From: Flavobacteriales bacterium UBA952
Lineage (GTDB): Bacteria > Bacteroidota > Bacteroidia > Flavobacteriales_D > Crocinitomicaceae
Length of the DNA: 64,000 nt
Assembly: GCA_002293185.1 (NCBI GenBank)
Contig: DBCS01000009.1
Coordinates: 159,919-223,918, forward strand
Reading direction: 5' to 3'
The notes beneath the pieces were generated by a model that had not been told where the DNA came from, ran no database searches, and was given only the letters and a program-made list of their open reading frames with translations. Below, piece after piece: positions 42,680 to 51,637 of the stretch. Within the stretch, counting starts at the first letter, position 1. Every line of letters begins with the position of its first letter. The translations under genes were made by a program, and so were the position numbers.

Positions 42680-45323
42680 GTTAGCAGGCCTTGAGGCGTT
42701 GGTCCTCACCAAACAGAGCAATTTTGTGAATATCGGAGAACGCACCAACGTTACCGGCTCTAGAGCCTTTTTGCGCATGATCAAAGATGGTGACTTCGAG
42801 GCAGCCCTTGCCGTTGCCCGAGAGCAAGTCGATGGCGGTGCGCAAGTACTCGATATCAATATGGACGAAGGCATGATCGACGGCAAAGCTGCCATGGTGC
42901 GCTTCTTAAATCTATTGGCTGCTGAACCCGATATTGCGCGCATTCCTATTATGGTAGATTCCTCAAAATGGGAAATCATCTTAGCAGGGCTCAAATGTTT
43001 ACAAGGCAAGGGAATCGTAAATTCCATTTCCCTCAAAGAAGGAGAAGCTAATTTTATTGCCCAAGCAAAAGAAATTATGCGTTTTGGAGCGGCTGTGATT
43101 ATCATGGCCTTTGATGAAAATGGCCAAGCCGACTCCTATGAACGCCGCATTAAAATTTGCGAGCGCTCTTACCGTATTTTGGTGGATACCGTTGGGTTTC
43201 CACAAGACGACATCATTTTTGACCCTAATATTTTTCCGGTTGCAACCGGAATGGAAGAACACGCCAATAATGCATTGGATTTCTTCGGCGCAACACAATG
43301 GATCCGACAAAATTTGCCTGGTGCTCACGTGAGCGGAGGTGTATCAAATGTTTCGTTCTCCTTTAGGGGCAACAACAAGGTACGAGAAGCCATGCACGCA
43401 GCATTTCTCTATCATGCGACTGCGCACGGCATGGATATGGGCATCGTGAACCCAAGTATGCTCGAAATCTATTCAGAAATTGAGCCTGAATTGCTTGTGC
43501 GGGTAGAGGATGTTCTACTCAACCGAAGAGCTGATGCTACGGAGCGCCTGCTCGAATTTGCAGATACCGTAAAGGGCGATGTCAAACAACAAACTGCCGA
43601 CCTCACATGGCGCGAACAAAGCGTTGAAAAACGCTTGGCTCATTCGCTTATCAAAGGAATTGTAGAATTTATCGATGAAGATATCGAAGAAGCACGACAT
43701 ACGGTAGAAAGACCTATTCAAGTCATTGAAGGTCCATTAATGGACGGTATGAACCTAGTAGGAGATCTTTTTGGTAGCGGTCAAATGTTTTTGCCACAAG
43801 TAGTGAAATCTGCTCGCGTCATGAAAAAAGCAGTTGCTTATTTGCTGCCGTATATCGAAGCTGAAAAAGACGGCAAACAACAAGCGGCTGGTAAAATTCT
43901 GATGGCTACCGTAAAAGGCGATGTCCACGATATTGGTAAAAATATCGTCGGGGTAGTTTTGGCTTGTAATAATTACCAAATTATAGACCTTGGTGTTATG
44001 GTAGCGCCGCAAGTTATTATCCAAGCGGCTATCGAACAAAATGTAGATGCCATTGGTCTGAGCGGTCTTATTACCCCTTCTTTAGATGAAATGGTGCATT
44101 TGGCCAAAGAAATGGAACGCGCTGGCCTTACAATTCCTTTGCTTATTGGCGGAGCCACAACATCTAAGGTGCACACAGCCGTCAAAATTGAAGCCCACTA
44201 CCCATCTGGGGCAGTAATCCACGTTTTAGATGCCTCGCGTTCGGTAACTGTTGTTGAAAGTCTTCTCGGGTCTAAAAAACCAGATTTTTTAAGCGCCCTT
44301 CGAGCCGATTATCAAAAAATCAGGGAGCATCACGCCAAACACCAAGCCGCTAAAGAACTTCTATCTCTAGACCAAGCAAGAGCAAATGCGCTGCAACTTG
44401 AATTCAACGAACAAACTATTGCTGTTCCGGCTCAACTCGGTGTTCAATTGCATACGCCATCTGTTCGCACTCTGATTCCTTACATCGACTGGACACCCTT
44501 TTTTCAAACCTGGGATCTCCACGGCAAATACCCTCAAATCTTATCTGACAGCGTTGTAGGAGATGCCGCAAGTAAAGTATTTGAAGATGCCCAACACTTA
44601 TTGGCTCAAGTAGTCGAAGACGGTATTTTAAAATGTAAGGGGCTGAGTGGTATTTTCCCAGCAAATGCAGTTGGCGACGACATCGAAATATACGACCCGA
44701 GCACCGGCGAGCTCGTGTATACGCAAATTAGTTTGCGCCAACAGACCAAAAAAGTTGCGGGGCAACCAAATATGGCGCTGGCTGATTTCATTGCGCCAAA
44801 AAACAGTCAATTTCAAGACTACATTGGAGCATTTGTAGTTACGGCAGGGCTAGGTATCGAACATTATATTTCCGATTTTGAGGCCAAACAAGACGACTAC
44901 AACTCCATCATGATCAAAGCACTAGCCGATCGACTTGCCGAAGCTTTTGCCGAATACCTTCACGAGGTTGCACGCAAAGAAACCTGGGCCTATGCTCCAA
45001 AAGAAACCTTGGAAAACCAAGCGCTTATTGCAGAAAAATACCGTGGTATTCGACCTGCACCAGGCTATCCGGCTTGTCCTGATCATTTAGAAAAATTAGG
45101 CATTTTTAAGTTGCTTGATGCAACCAACCAAATTGGGGTTAGCTTAACAGAATCCTTAGCCATGTGGCCTGCAGCAGCGGTAAGTGGCTGGTATTTTGCC
45201 CACCCAGATGCTAAATATTTTGGCTTAGGAAAAATTACGCCCGAACAACTCGCCGATGTTGCCAACAGAAAAGGCAAAAAAGTAGCAGAAATTGAACGTT
45301 GGTATAGCTCTATTTTGGTTTAG
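42672..45323 (+). CDS. metH: Methionine synthase, folate/cobalamin/activation subunit (split MetH C-terminus)
   Basis: An 883-residue protein with the three remaining MetH modules: pterin-binding ('FVNIGERTNVTGSRAF', 'DINMDEGMIDG'), cobalamin-binding with the lower-ligand His in 'VKGDVHDIGKNIVGVVLACNNY' (shortened) plus 'IGLSGLITPSLDEMV', and the C-terminal SAM-dependent reactivation domain ('IRPAPGYPACPDHLEK', 'SLTESLAMWPAAAVSGWYF'). It moves a methyl group from methyl-tetrahydrofolate through cobalamin to homocysteine. The ATG at 42672 overlaps the first subunit's stop, which suggests coupled translation. It is controlled by the SAM riboswitch. Confidence 0.95.
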   Translation: MLKLAGLEALVLTKQSNFVNIGERTNVTGSRAFLRMIKDGDFEAALAVAREQVDGGAQVLDINMDEGMIDGKAAMVRFLNLLAAEPDIARIPIMVDSSKWEIILAGLKCLQGKGIVNSISLKEGEANFIAQAKEIMRFGAAVIIMAFDENGQADSYERRIKICERSYRILVDTVGFPQDDIIFDPNIFPVATGMEEHANNALDFFGATQWIRQNLPGAHVSGGVSNVSFSFRGNNKVREAMHAAFLYHATAHGMDMGIVNPSMLEIYSEIEPELLVRVEDVLLNRRADATERLLEFADTVKGDVKQQTADLTWREQSVEKRLAHSLIKGIVEFIDEDIEEARHTVERPIQVIEGPLMDGMNLVGDLFGSGQMFLPQVVKSARVMKKAVAYLLPYIEAEKDGKQQAAGKILMATVKGDVHDIGKNIVGVVLACNNYQIIDLGVMVAPQVIIQAAIEQNVDAIGLSGLITPSLDEMVHLAKEMERAGLTIPLLIGGATTSKVHTAVKIEAHYPSGAVIHVLDASRSVTVVESLLGSKKPDFLSALRADYQKIREHHAKHQAAKELLSLDQARANALQLEFNEQTIAVPAQLGVQLHTPSVRTLIPYIDWTPFFQTWDLHGKYPQILSDSVVGDAASKVFEDAQHLLAQVVEDGILKCKGLSGIFPANAVGDDIEIYDPSTGELVYTQISLRQQTKKVAGQPNMALADFIAPKNSQFQDYIGAFVVTAGLGIEHYISDFEAKQDDYNSIMIKALADRLAEAFAEYLHEVARKETWAYAPKETLENQALIAEKYRGIRPAPGYPACPDHLEKLGIFKLLDATNQIGVSLTESLAMWPAAAVSGWYFAHPDAKYFGLGKITPEQLADVANRKGKKVAEIERWYSSILV

Positions 45324-45345
45324 ATAAAAACAAAGGCAGCGTTTA

Positions 45346-45813
45346 TCAATTCGGATTTTGCTCGAACCACGTATCGATATTTTTTGGGGCTTGTGTGGCT
45401 GCCTGCACGGCAAGTTCATCACAGCGTTCATTTTGCAAATGCCCCGCGTGGCCTTTTACCCAAATAAATTCGAGCTTAAAATTTGGATGCAAGGCTAAGT
45501 AGCGCTGCCATAAATCTGGGTTTTTCTTGTCCTTGAATCCTTTTTTAACCCAGCCAAAAACCCAGCCTTTGGTAATGGAGTCGATGACATATTTGGAGTC
45601 GGAATGAATAACAACTATGTAATTTTTGTTTTTAATGTGCTCTAGCGCTACAATGACTGCCAAGAGCTCCATGCGGTTATTGGTGGTGTACCGAAATCCT
45701 TGACTGAGCTCCATTCTTTTGCTGCCAAATTCTAAAATTGCCCCAAAACCTCCTGGCCCTGGGTTGCCCCGAGAAGAACCATCGGTATAAACCATTATTT
45801 TTTGAGCACTCAT
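45346..45813 (-). CDS. rnhA: Ribonuclease HI
   Basis: A 155-residue RNase H that cuts RNA in RNA:DNA hybrids. Catalytic acids are visible in 'MVYTDGSSRGNPGPGGFGA' (Asp), 'TTNNRMELLAVI' (Glu) and 'VIHSDSKYVID' (Asp); 'WVKGHAGHLQNERCDELA' carries the flexible His and last Asp. The start at 45813 forms an ATGA overlap with the ruvC stop; the longer frame to 45855 would lie inside ruvC. The pairing with ruvC gives a small nuclease operon of related fold. Confidence 0.96.
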   Translation of the reverse strand: MSAQKIMVYTDGSSRGNPGPGGFGAILEFGSKRMELSQGFRYTTNNRMELLAVIVALEHIKNKNYIVVIHSDSKYVIDSITKGWVFGWVKKGFKDKKNPDLWQRYLALHPNFKLEFIWVKGHAGHLQNERCDELAVQAATQAPKNIDTWFEQNPN

Positions 45814-46367
45814 TTTTTTAGCCGGCTTGGGTTTTGTGATAAAAATGCGGTCCATGAATCCCCTTTAGCTTTGTTGTGTTCACCGACTCCTTTGGAGAAA
45901 TGATGGCAAACGGCAACGCCTAAACCATCCGTGGCATCGAGATACTTTGGCATTTCAGGAAAGTCGAGCAGTTTTTGCAGCATTGCAGCCACTTGCTCTT
46001 TAGAAGCACTACCACTGCCAGTAATGGCTTGCTTGACCCTTCGAGGTGAATATTCTTCAAAAGGCATGTTGTGATTTAATGCAGCAGCAATGGCTACTCC
46101 TTGTGCCCTGCCTAATTTAAGCATAGACTGCACATTTTTGCCAAAAAATGGTGCTTCAATGGCCATTTCGTCGGGTTTGTACTCCGCAATAAGCCCGTTG
46201 AGCCTTTCTAGAATTCTTTTGAGTTTATCCGGATGATTACTGAGTTTATGGAGCTGAATAACGCCAAAATTCAGGAGTTTGAGTTTATTTTGTTCGATAT
46301 GAATGAGGCCATAACCCATTACTGTAGTGCCTGGATCTATACCTAGTATGATTTTGTCGTGACTCAT
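45810..46367 (-). CDS. ruvC: Holliday junction resolvase RuvC
   Basis: A 185-residue junction-resolving endonuclease that works with RuvAB. The catalytic acids appear as Asp11 in 'LGIDPGTTVMGYG', Glu in 'MAIEAPFFGKN' and the Asp pair in 'YLDATDGLGVAVCHHF'. 'SPRRVKQAITGSGSASKEQVAAML' is the DNA-contact helix region. The C-terminal 20 residues are family-variable. It overlaps rnhA by 4 bases and is divergent from tRNA-Val. TAGTTTTA lies 7 bases before the ATG. Confidence 0.96.
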   Translation of the reverse strand: MSHDKIILGIDPGTTVMGYGLIHIEQNKLKLLNFGVIQLHKLSNHPDKLKRILERLNGLIAEYKPDEMAIEAPFFGKNVQSMLKLGRAQGVAIAAALNHNMPFEEYSPRRVKQAITGSGSASKEQVAAMLQKLLDFPEMPKYLDATDGLGVAVCHHFSKGVGEHNKAKGDSWTAFLSQNPSRLKK

Positions 46368-46394
46368 GCTGCTGTAAAACTACATACTATTGAC

Positions 46395-46424
46395 TTTGCT
46401 TGCTCAAAAAAACTTGTATCTTTG
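46395..46424 (+). promoter_or_regulatory. Promoter of tRNA-Val
   Basis: TTTG (46395-46398), 18 bases, TATCTTTG (46417-46424), both exact. The predicted start lies about four bases before the mature tRNA 5' end at 46433. Confidence 0.75.
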
Positions 46425-46432
46425 CACTCCCC

Positions 46433-46507
46433 GGGTGATTAGCTCAGTTGGTTTAGAGCACTACCTTGACAGGGTAGGGGTCACTGGTTCGAATCCAGTA
46501 TCACTCA
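46433..46507 (+). tRNA. tRNA-Val (anticodon GAC)
   Basis: A 75-nt cloverleaf. Acceptor GGGTGAT pairs with ATCACTC, the D arm is GCTC-AGTTGGTTTA-GAGC, the anticodon stem CTACC/GGTAG holds loop TTGACAG with GAC, and the T arm is ACTGGTTCGAATCCAGT. CCA is not encoded. It has its own promoter and terminator. Confidence 0.97.
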
Positions 46508-46511
46508 CTAC

Positions 46512-46540
46512 AAACCTGACCTTCAAAGTCAGGTTTTTTT
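46512..46540 (+). terminator. Terminator of tRNA-Val
   Basis: AAACCTGAC (46512-46520) pairs perfectly with GTCAGGTTT (46528-46536), loop CTTCAAA, followed by more T residues. Confidence 0.93.
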
Positions 46541-46542
46541 GC

Positions 46543-47277
46543 TTATTCCGACGCAGTGCTTGCCGAAGAAATTTGAAATTCATCCACTAACGGTTCTCCT
46601 TGTAAGCGCAAAAATAGCTGAATGAGCGCCACCACATCTTTTTCACAATATACCATAACGCGCTCAAGATCGTTGTCTTCGTAATAAACGCGCGCTACGT
46701 CTGCGCCAGAAATATCATCTTTCGGGGTGGGGATATCCATCACATGACACAACAAAGAAAGTGAGGTATACGATTTATAATCGCCGAATTTCCAAAGTTC
46801 CATGGTGTCTATATGATTGATCTCCCAGGGCTTTTTACCTGCAATTTGTAAAATGTTTGGGAGGGCTACACCATTGATGAGCATGCGTCGACAAATGTAA
46901 GGAATGTCAAATTCCTTACTGTTGTGCCCACAAAGCACATGGTATTGCGTATTGTAGTGGTCATCGAGTAAGCGTTTAAATTGCTGAAGTAAGGTTTCTT
47001 CATCATCGTGGTAAAAGGATTTTAAACGGATACTTCTGCCCTGACTTCCCTCGTGCAGCATACCCACAGAAATACAAACGATTTTACCAAATTCAGCAAG
47101 AATGCCGCCGCGCTCTTCAAAAATTTGTTCAATAGATTTGTCTGGACTTATTTGAAAACGATTTTTTGCTTCAAATAAAACCTTTGATTTGTCGTCGAGC
47201 TGATCAAACCGATACGCCTGAGGAACAGTTTCTATATCCAAAAAGAGGATTTTTTCGAGTTGCAATTGTCTATTCAT
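46543..47277 (-). CDS. PolB-like 3'-5' exonuclease (DnaQ fold)
   Basis: A 244-residue stand-alone exonuclease related to the proofreading domain of family B DNA polymerases. The three exo motifs are visible: ExoI 'ILFLDIETVPQAY' (Asp14, Glu16), ExoII 'VLCGHNSKEFDIPYICRRM' and ExoIII 'VMVYCEKDVVALIQLF'. No polymerase domain is attached. The role is probably DNA repair or DNA-end trimming, not shown by context. Its promoter region is shared with the divergent msrC gene. TAAATTTC (47289-47282) ends four bases before the ATG. Confidence 0.88.
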   Translation of the reverse strand: MNRQLQLEKILFLDIETVPQAYRFDQLDDKSKVLFEAKNRFQISPDKSIEQIFEERGGILAEFGKIVCISVGMLHEGSQGRSIRLKSFYHDDEETLLQQFKRLLDDHYNTQYHVLCGHNSKEFDIPYICRRMLINGVALPNILQIAGKKPWEINHIDTMELWKFGDYKSYTSLSLLCHVMDIPTPKDDISGADVARVYYEDNDLERVMVYCEKDVVALIQLFLRLQGEPLVDEFQISSASTASE

Positions 47278-47301
47278 AGTGGAAATTTACAAAGTAAAAG
47301 A

Positions 47302-47331
47302 TTGTCAATCACTTTAAAAACGTGAAATTTG
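47302..47331 (+). promoter_or_regulatory. Putative promoter of msrC, sharing a palindromic TTG with the opposite strand
   Basis: TTG (47302-47304), 19 bases, GAAATTTG (47324-47331; one mismatch). The palindrome ATTGTCAAT (47301-47309) also supplies a TTG for the minus strand, 16 bases from TAAATTTC (47289-47282). Confidence 0.38.
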
Positions 47332-47341
47332 TATACGCATT

Positions 47342-47821
47342 ATGGCAGAGCAACTTTTTTTTAAATCCGAAGATAAACTTTCTCGCTATGCTGAACTCCG
47401 ACCTCAGCTGGCAGCTCTTCTTGACCCTGAGACAGACGCTGTGGCCAATATGGCCAATTTTTGCGCTGCTTTAAAAGCTGCTTTCGGTTGGTTTTGGATT
47501 GGTTTTTATATCGTTCGCAATAATGAACTCGTCTTGGGGCCGTTTCAAGGGCCAATTGCATGCACTCGAATTGCTTTCGGTAAAGGTGTTTGTGGTAGCG
47601 CTTGGGCCGAACAAAAAAGCATGCTCGTTCCGGATGTAGCCGCTTTTCCAGGTCACATTGCTTGTAGTGAATTATCACAAAGTGAATTAGTGGTCCCTAT
47701 TTTTAAGGATCAAAAAGTATGGGGTGTGCTCGATATCGATAGTTCCAACCTTGCTGACTTCGATGAAATTGACCAAGTAGAAATCGAAAAACTAATGACA
47801 TGGTTCGCTGGGCGTATATAA
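47342..47821 (+). CDS. msrC: Free methionine-(R)-sulfoxide reductase (GAF domain)
   Basis: A 159-residue GAF-domain enzyme (fRMsr) that reduces free, not protein-bound, methionine-R-sulfoxide with thioredoxin. The three family Cys are present: Cys74 ('GPIACTRI'), Cys84 ('GKGVCGSA') and Cys108 ('GHIACSELSQSELVVPI'), the last being the probable catalytic residue. 'VWGVLDIDSSNLADFDEID' is the typical C-terminal block. It starts a long plus-strand run of close or overlapping genes. Confidence 0.94.
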   Translation: MAEQLFFKSEDKLSRYAELRPQLAALLDPETDAVANMANFCAALKAAFGWFWIGFYIVRNNELVLGPFQGPIACTRIAFGKGVCGSAWAEQKSMLVPDVAAFPGHIACSELSQSELVVPIFKDQKVWGVLDIDSSNLADFDEIDQVEIEKLMTWFAGRI

Positions 47822-48873
47822 TGGCACTCCTTCTTGGGGCCTGTGCTCAGGTGGGCACCATAAGCGGTGGCCCTGCAGATGAATTTGCGCCAAAAGTTCT
47901 CGAGCAAACTATTGTCGATAAACAATGCCGCGTCAACGCTAACGAGCAACTGCTGGTTTTCGACGAATTCATCAAACTTGACCAACCCCAGCAGCGTATT
48001 ACACTCATGCCCGCAGATAGCCGTCTTCAATACGAGCTCAAAGGCAAAACCTTGCGCATCCTTTTCCTCGACGCTTTGCAACCGCAAACTACCTACACCC
48101 TCATGAGCAATGGCGGGATCAAAGACCTCACAGAAGGCAATGATTCTTTAATGACCTGGACTTTTTCCACAGGGCCTGTGCTAGACTCTTTAGAACTGTT
48201 TGCTGAAGCCAAGGAAATTTTGCCCAGCACCAAACAAACAACTATTCAATTAGGAGTTTATCAAACAGATACCAGCAAAACTGCCAGGTATATGGGGCGC
48301 TTTGATCAGCAAGGGCAATTGCATTTAAAAGGACTAAAAGAAGGCGCCTATTTTTTGAAGGCCTATATTGATGAAAACCAAGACGGTTTTTGTTCAGCAT
48401 TAGAAAGTCAGGATGCGCTGTTTGAGCCTATTCAACTCGGACAAATTCAAAAAGATACCCTTCGCTTCTTTTTATCGAAGCCCTACAATGAAAAAGACAG
48501 CAGCTCAACGAGCAACCAAATCATTAAAAACAAAATAGATACAAGTACCGTTAGAAATCCTTTGAGTAAGCTCATTATTGATCTAGACACCAGCAATTCT
48601 TTACTTTTATTGGAATTGTATTTAGGGGCTGAGCTCCAAAAAAAGACCCGTGTCGAACAGAAAAGAATCACTCTAGACTCTTTAGAAGCCGGACAATACA
48701 CCCTTCGAATTGTCTTTGATCAAAATCTCAATGGCCAATGGGACCCTATAGACCTTCAAAAGCAAATCCGTGCAGAGGAGCTGTATTTTTACCCGGAAAA
48801 AATAAACTTAAGACCCAATTGGGAACTTTCACTTCAGGTGAACATCCCACCTAGCAGCTTGTTTACAAATTAA
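47800..48873 (+). CDS. Ig-like (SbsA-type) domain lipoprotein
   Basis: A 357-residue predicted lipoprotein. The start at 47800, overlapping msrC by 22 bases, gives the signal 'MVRWAYIMALLLGAC'; the alternative ATG at 47821 would leave only seven residues before the Cys. The mature protein begins with the Bacteroidota signature 'VGTISGGPADEFAPKVL', then an SbsA-like Ig domain ('LLVFDEFIKLDQPQQRIT', 'LQPQTTYTL'). Two later segments resemble carboxypeptidase-regulatory beta units ('GLKEGAYFLKAYIDENQDG', 'SLEAGQYTLRIVFDQNLNG'). It probably sits at the cell envelope; function unknown. Confidence 0.83.
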   Translation: MVRWAYIMALLLGACAQVGTISGGPADEFAPKVLEQTIVDKQCRVNANEQLLVFDEFIKLDQPQQRITLMPADSRLQYELKGKTLRILFLDALQPQTTYTLMSNGGIKDLTEGNDSLMTWTFSTGPVLDSLELFAEAKEILPSTKQTTIQLGVYQTDTSKTARYMGRFDQQGQLHLKGLKEGAYFLKAYIDENQDGFCSALESQDALFEPIQLGQIQKDTLRFFLSKPYNEKDSSSTSNQIIKNKIDTSTVRNPLSKLIIDLDTSNSLLLLELYLGAELQKKTRVEQKRITLDSLEAGQYTLRIVFDQNLNGQWDPIDLQKQIRAEELYFYPEKINLRPNWELSLQVNIPPSSLFTN

Positions 48874-48879
48874 AATTTT

Positions 48880-49725
48880 ATGAAAAAACTACTTCTCATT
48901 ATTGCAATTGGCTTCACGGCAAGCCTCAATGCACAAATTTTAACACCAAAAGCTAGCCCCGCTGCCAAAATGCAGCAGAAAGTAGGTTTAGCAGATATCC
49001 AAATTGAGTACTCAAGGCCAGGCGCCAAAGGGCGCGTTATTTTCGGTGACCTCATTCCTTTCGGGCAAATGTGGCGCCTAGGAGCAAATGAAAACACAAA
49101 AATTACCACTACCGAAGCGCTTATTATTGGAAAAGATACCCTCAAAGCAGATACCTATGCGCTTTTCGCTAAACCAGGTCCAACAAACTGGGAACTCTAT
49201 TTTTATGCAGATCATTCGAACTGGGGCTTGCCAGAGCCTTGGGATCCAAAAAAGGTTGTCATACAGGCCAACGCCGGTGTGCAAAAAACACAAGATTTTC
49301 AAGAAAACTTAGCAATCAGTCTAGATGCCTTGACCAATAACGGCGGCACGCTACTCATTTGCTGGGAAAACACAAAAGTAAGCCTGCCATTTTCCTTAAA
49401 TACAAAAGCAAAAGTCTTAGCAAGTATTGACAAAACAATGGCCGGGCCCGCTGCCAATGATTACCACGCTGCTGCAACATATTATTTCAATGAGAATATC
49501 GACCTCAAAACAGCTCTCGTATGGTCTACCAAAGCTGTAGAACTCCGAGGGCCTTCTGCTTATTGGATGACGCGCCTCAAAGCACAACTACAAGCGGCAA
49601 ACGGCGACTACAAAGGCGCCATTGAAACAGCGAAAATTTCTATAGAAGCGGCGAAAGCCGATGGCGACGACGCTTATGTGCGCGCCAACGAAAAGTCTAT
49701 AGCCGAATGGTCTAAAAATCGTTAA
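48880..49725 (+). CDS. DUF2911 exported protein
   Basis: A 281-residue exported protein (signal 'LLLIIAIGFTASLNAQ'). Residues 25-165 form the DUF2911 domain: 'ASPAAKMQQKVGLADIQIEY', 'GRVIFGDLIPFGQMWRLGANE', 'ADTYALFAKPGPTNWELYF'. The C-terminal 90 residues are two TPR-like helical repeats ('YYFNENIDLKTALVWSTKAV', 'QAANGDYKGAIETAKISIEA'). The function of the family is unknown. It begins 6 bases after the lipoprotein stop, so the two are cotranscribed. Confidence 0.9.
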   Translation: MKKLLLIIAIGFTASLNAQILTPKASPAAKMQQKVGLADIQIEYSRPGAKGRVIFGDLIPFGQMWRLGANENTKITTTEALIIGKDTLKADTYALFAKPGPTNWELYFYADHSNWGLPEPWDPKKVVIQANAGVQKTQDFQENLAISLDALTNNGGTLLICWENTKVSLPFSLNTKAKVLASIDKTMAGPAANDYHAAATYYFNENIDLKTALVWSTKAVELRGPSAYWMTRLKAQLQAANGDYKGAIETAKISIEAAKADGDDAYVRANEKSIAEWSKNR

Positions 49726-49746
49726 AATAAGACCAAAACAATTCCT

Positions 49747-50652
49747 GTGCTCCAACAATACCGCTATCATTTGTTATTGCACCTCATTATTTTTATGTGG
49801 GGCTTTACAGGTATTTTAGGAAAGCTCATCCACCTAGACGCGTTGCTCATTGTTTGGCATCGCCTTTGGATTGCAGCCCTTGCATTGGCTGTTTATATGT
49901 ATTTCACTAAAAAAATGATCTTTCCAAAAGGAAAAACGCTGTTTTGGACAATTGTTGTAGGCTTGGTAGTTGCACTACATTGGCTCACATTTTACACCGC
50001 TATTCAAATGTCTACAGCCTCTTTGGGCATTTTATGCTTATCAACTACAACCCTTCATGTGACGTGGTTGGAGCCCTTAATTATGCGCAAACGCTTTTCT
50101 AAAATAGAGTTCGCAATGGGGCTTTTAGTGATTGGCGGTATTTATTTTGTTGCGCACGACTTCAAAGGAGAAGAGTTAAAGGCTTTGGGCTTTGGTTTGG
50201 TGTCGGCTTTGTGCGCAGGGATATTCTCGGTGGCCAACGGTAAACTTGCCCAGCAAACACAAACACCCGGACTCAGCCTTACAGAACTCACAACGGGTTT
50301 TGTAGCCTTGAGCTTATTTTTTATCAGTCAAGGGAAGTTGAACCTTGAATTATTTCAAATGACCGCTTCGGACTTTTATTGGCTGCTCTTTTTAGGTGTC
50401 CTTTGTACCTCTTTTGCTTTCTTAGCTACAGTGAACATTGTCAAGCAACTTGGCGCATTTAGCGTATCACTCAGTATCAATTTAGAACCGATATACACCA
50501 TTATTTTAGCAATTATCCTACTCAAAGAGCACAAATTACTCCAAACATCGTTTTATTGGGGTGCAGCTATGATTTTGATGGTTGTATTAGCCAATGGTAT
50601 TTGGAAACACCAACAACGAAAATTAGATACAAACTATGGAAATGCAATATAA
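49747..50652 (+). CDS. EamA-family (DMT) membrane transporter
   Basis: A 301-residue inner-membrane carrier with ten hydrophobic helices in two EamA repeats: 'LIIFMWGFTGILGKLI', 'WLTFYTAIQMSTASLGILCL', then 'LGVLCTSFAFLATVNIVKQL' and 'INLEPIYTIILAIILLKEHK', the conserved Glu-Pro-Ile/Tyr signature. Substrates in this family include amino acids and metabolites; none can be assigned here. The start is GTG (49747) because the first ATG would cut into helix 1. It overlaps the next gene by 17 bases. Confidence 0.88.
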   Translation: MLQQYRYHLLLHLIIFMWGFTGILGKLIHLDALLIVWHRLWIAALALAVYMYFTKKMIFPKGKTLFWTIVVGLVVALHWLTFYTAIQMSTASLGILCLSTTTLHVTWLEPLIMRKRFSKIEFAMGLLVIGGIYFVAHDFKGEELKALGFGLVSALCAGIFSVANGKLAQQTQTPGLSLTELTTGFVALSLFFISQGKLNLELFQMTASDFYWLLFLGVLCTSFAFLATVNIVKQLGAFSVSLSINLEPIYTIILAIILLKEHKLLQTSFYWGAAMILMVVLANGIWKHQQRKLDTNYGNAI

Positions 50653-51625
50653 CAACCTCGGGAAAAGTGGTCTGCAAATAAGCAGACTCTCCTTAGGGTC
50701 ATGGCTTACCTTTGGTAAACAAATCTCCGACGATACTGCAGAGGCGCTCATGACTTATGCCTATGAGCAAGGAATCAACTTTTTTGACAATGCAGAAATT
50801 TATGCCCGTGGAAAAAGCGAAGAGGTTATGGGCTCCATTCTAAAGAAAAAAGGATGGTCAAGAGACTCGTATATCGTTAGTAGCAAAGCTTTTTTTGGCA
50901 TCGGCGGACAACTCCCTACTCAAAAAGGTTTAAACCGCAAGCACCTTGTGGAGGCATGTGAAGCAGCACTACAACGTTTTCAGTTATCTTATTTAGATCT
51001 CTACTATTGTCATCGACCAGACAAACAAACACCCATCGAAGAAACAGTCTGGACCATGCACCAACTCATCATGCAAGGTAAGATTTTATACTGGGGAACC
51101 TCAGAATGGTCGGCACAAGAAATTATGGAAGCGCACATGTTTGCCAAACAAAACCATTTAATTGGGCCTGTAGTAGAGCAACCCGAATACAACATGTTTG
51201 TACGCAATAAAGTAGAAGTTGAATTCTCGCAAATTTATAAAACTGTTGGTCTTGGAACCACCATTTGGTCTCCGTTGGCAAGTGGAATTCTCAGTGGCAA
51301 ATACAACGAGCAATTTCCAGATGACACACGCCTAGGAATGGAAGGTCTTGAATGGCTTAAAGAGCGCAATTTAACCCAAGAGCGCATCAGCGCAGTCTTG
51401 GCGCTTGGCAACTTAGCAAAAGAACTCGGACTCTCTCTGCCGGTGATGAGTTTAGCGTGGTGCTTGAAAAATCCTAATGTATCTACTGTCATTTTAGGTG
51501 CGAGCAAACTGCAGCAATTACAAGAAAACATGCAAGCCCTCGAAGCACAACAACTGCTCACAGTAGAAGTGATGCAACGCATCGAAGATATCTTACAAAA
51601 TAAACCTGAATTTCCCGCTTATTAA
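50636..51625 (+). CDS. Aldo/keto reductase (voltage-gated K+ channel beta-like)
   Basis: A 329-residue NADPH-dependent oxidoreductase with a TIM barrel. The catalytic tetrad is visible: Asp and Tyr in 'FFDNAEIYARGKSEE', Lys in 'VSSKAFFG', His in 'DLYYCHRPDKQTPIEET'. 'IWSPLASGILSGKYNEQ' and 'STVILGASKLQQLQEN' are typical of the K+-channel beta/YghZ branch. It probably detoxifies carbonyl compounds. The gene lies between the transporter and the ferredoxin-NADP reductase, overlapping the transporter gene. Confidence 0.92.
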   Translation: MEMQYNNLGKSGLQISRLSLGSWLTFGKQISDDTAEALMTYAYEQGINFFDNAEIYARGKSEEVMGSILKKKGWSRDSYIVSSKAFFGIGGQLPTQKGLNRKHLVEACEAALQRFQLSYLDLYYCHRPDKQTPIEETVWTMHQLIMQGKILYWGTSEWSAQEIMEAHMFAKQNHLIGPVVEQPEYNMFVRNKVEVEFSQIYKTVGLGTTIWSPLASGILSGKYNEQFPDDTRLGMEGLEWLKERNLTQERISAVLALGNLAKELGLSLPVMSLAWCLKNPNVSTVILGASKLQQLQENMQALEAQQLLTVEVMQRIEDILQNKPEFPAY

Positions 51626-51637
51626 TTGTTTTTCAAC

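Noticed and set aside
46390..46590. 66-residue frame over the Val tRNA
   Set aside because: It covers the tRNA and its terminator.
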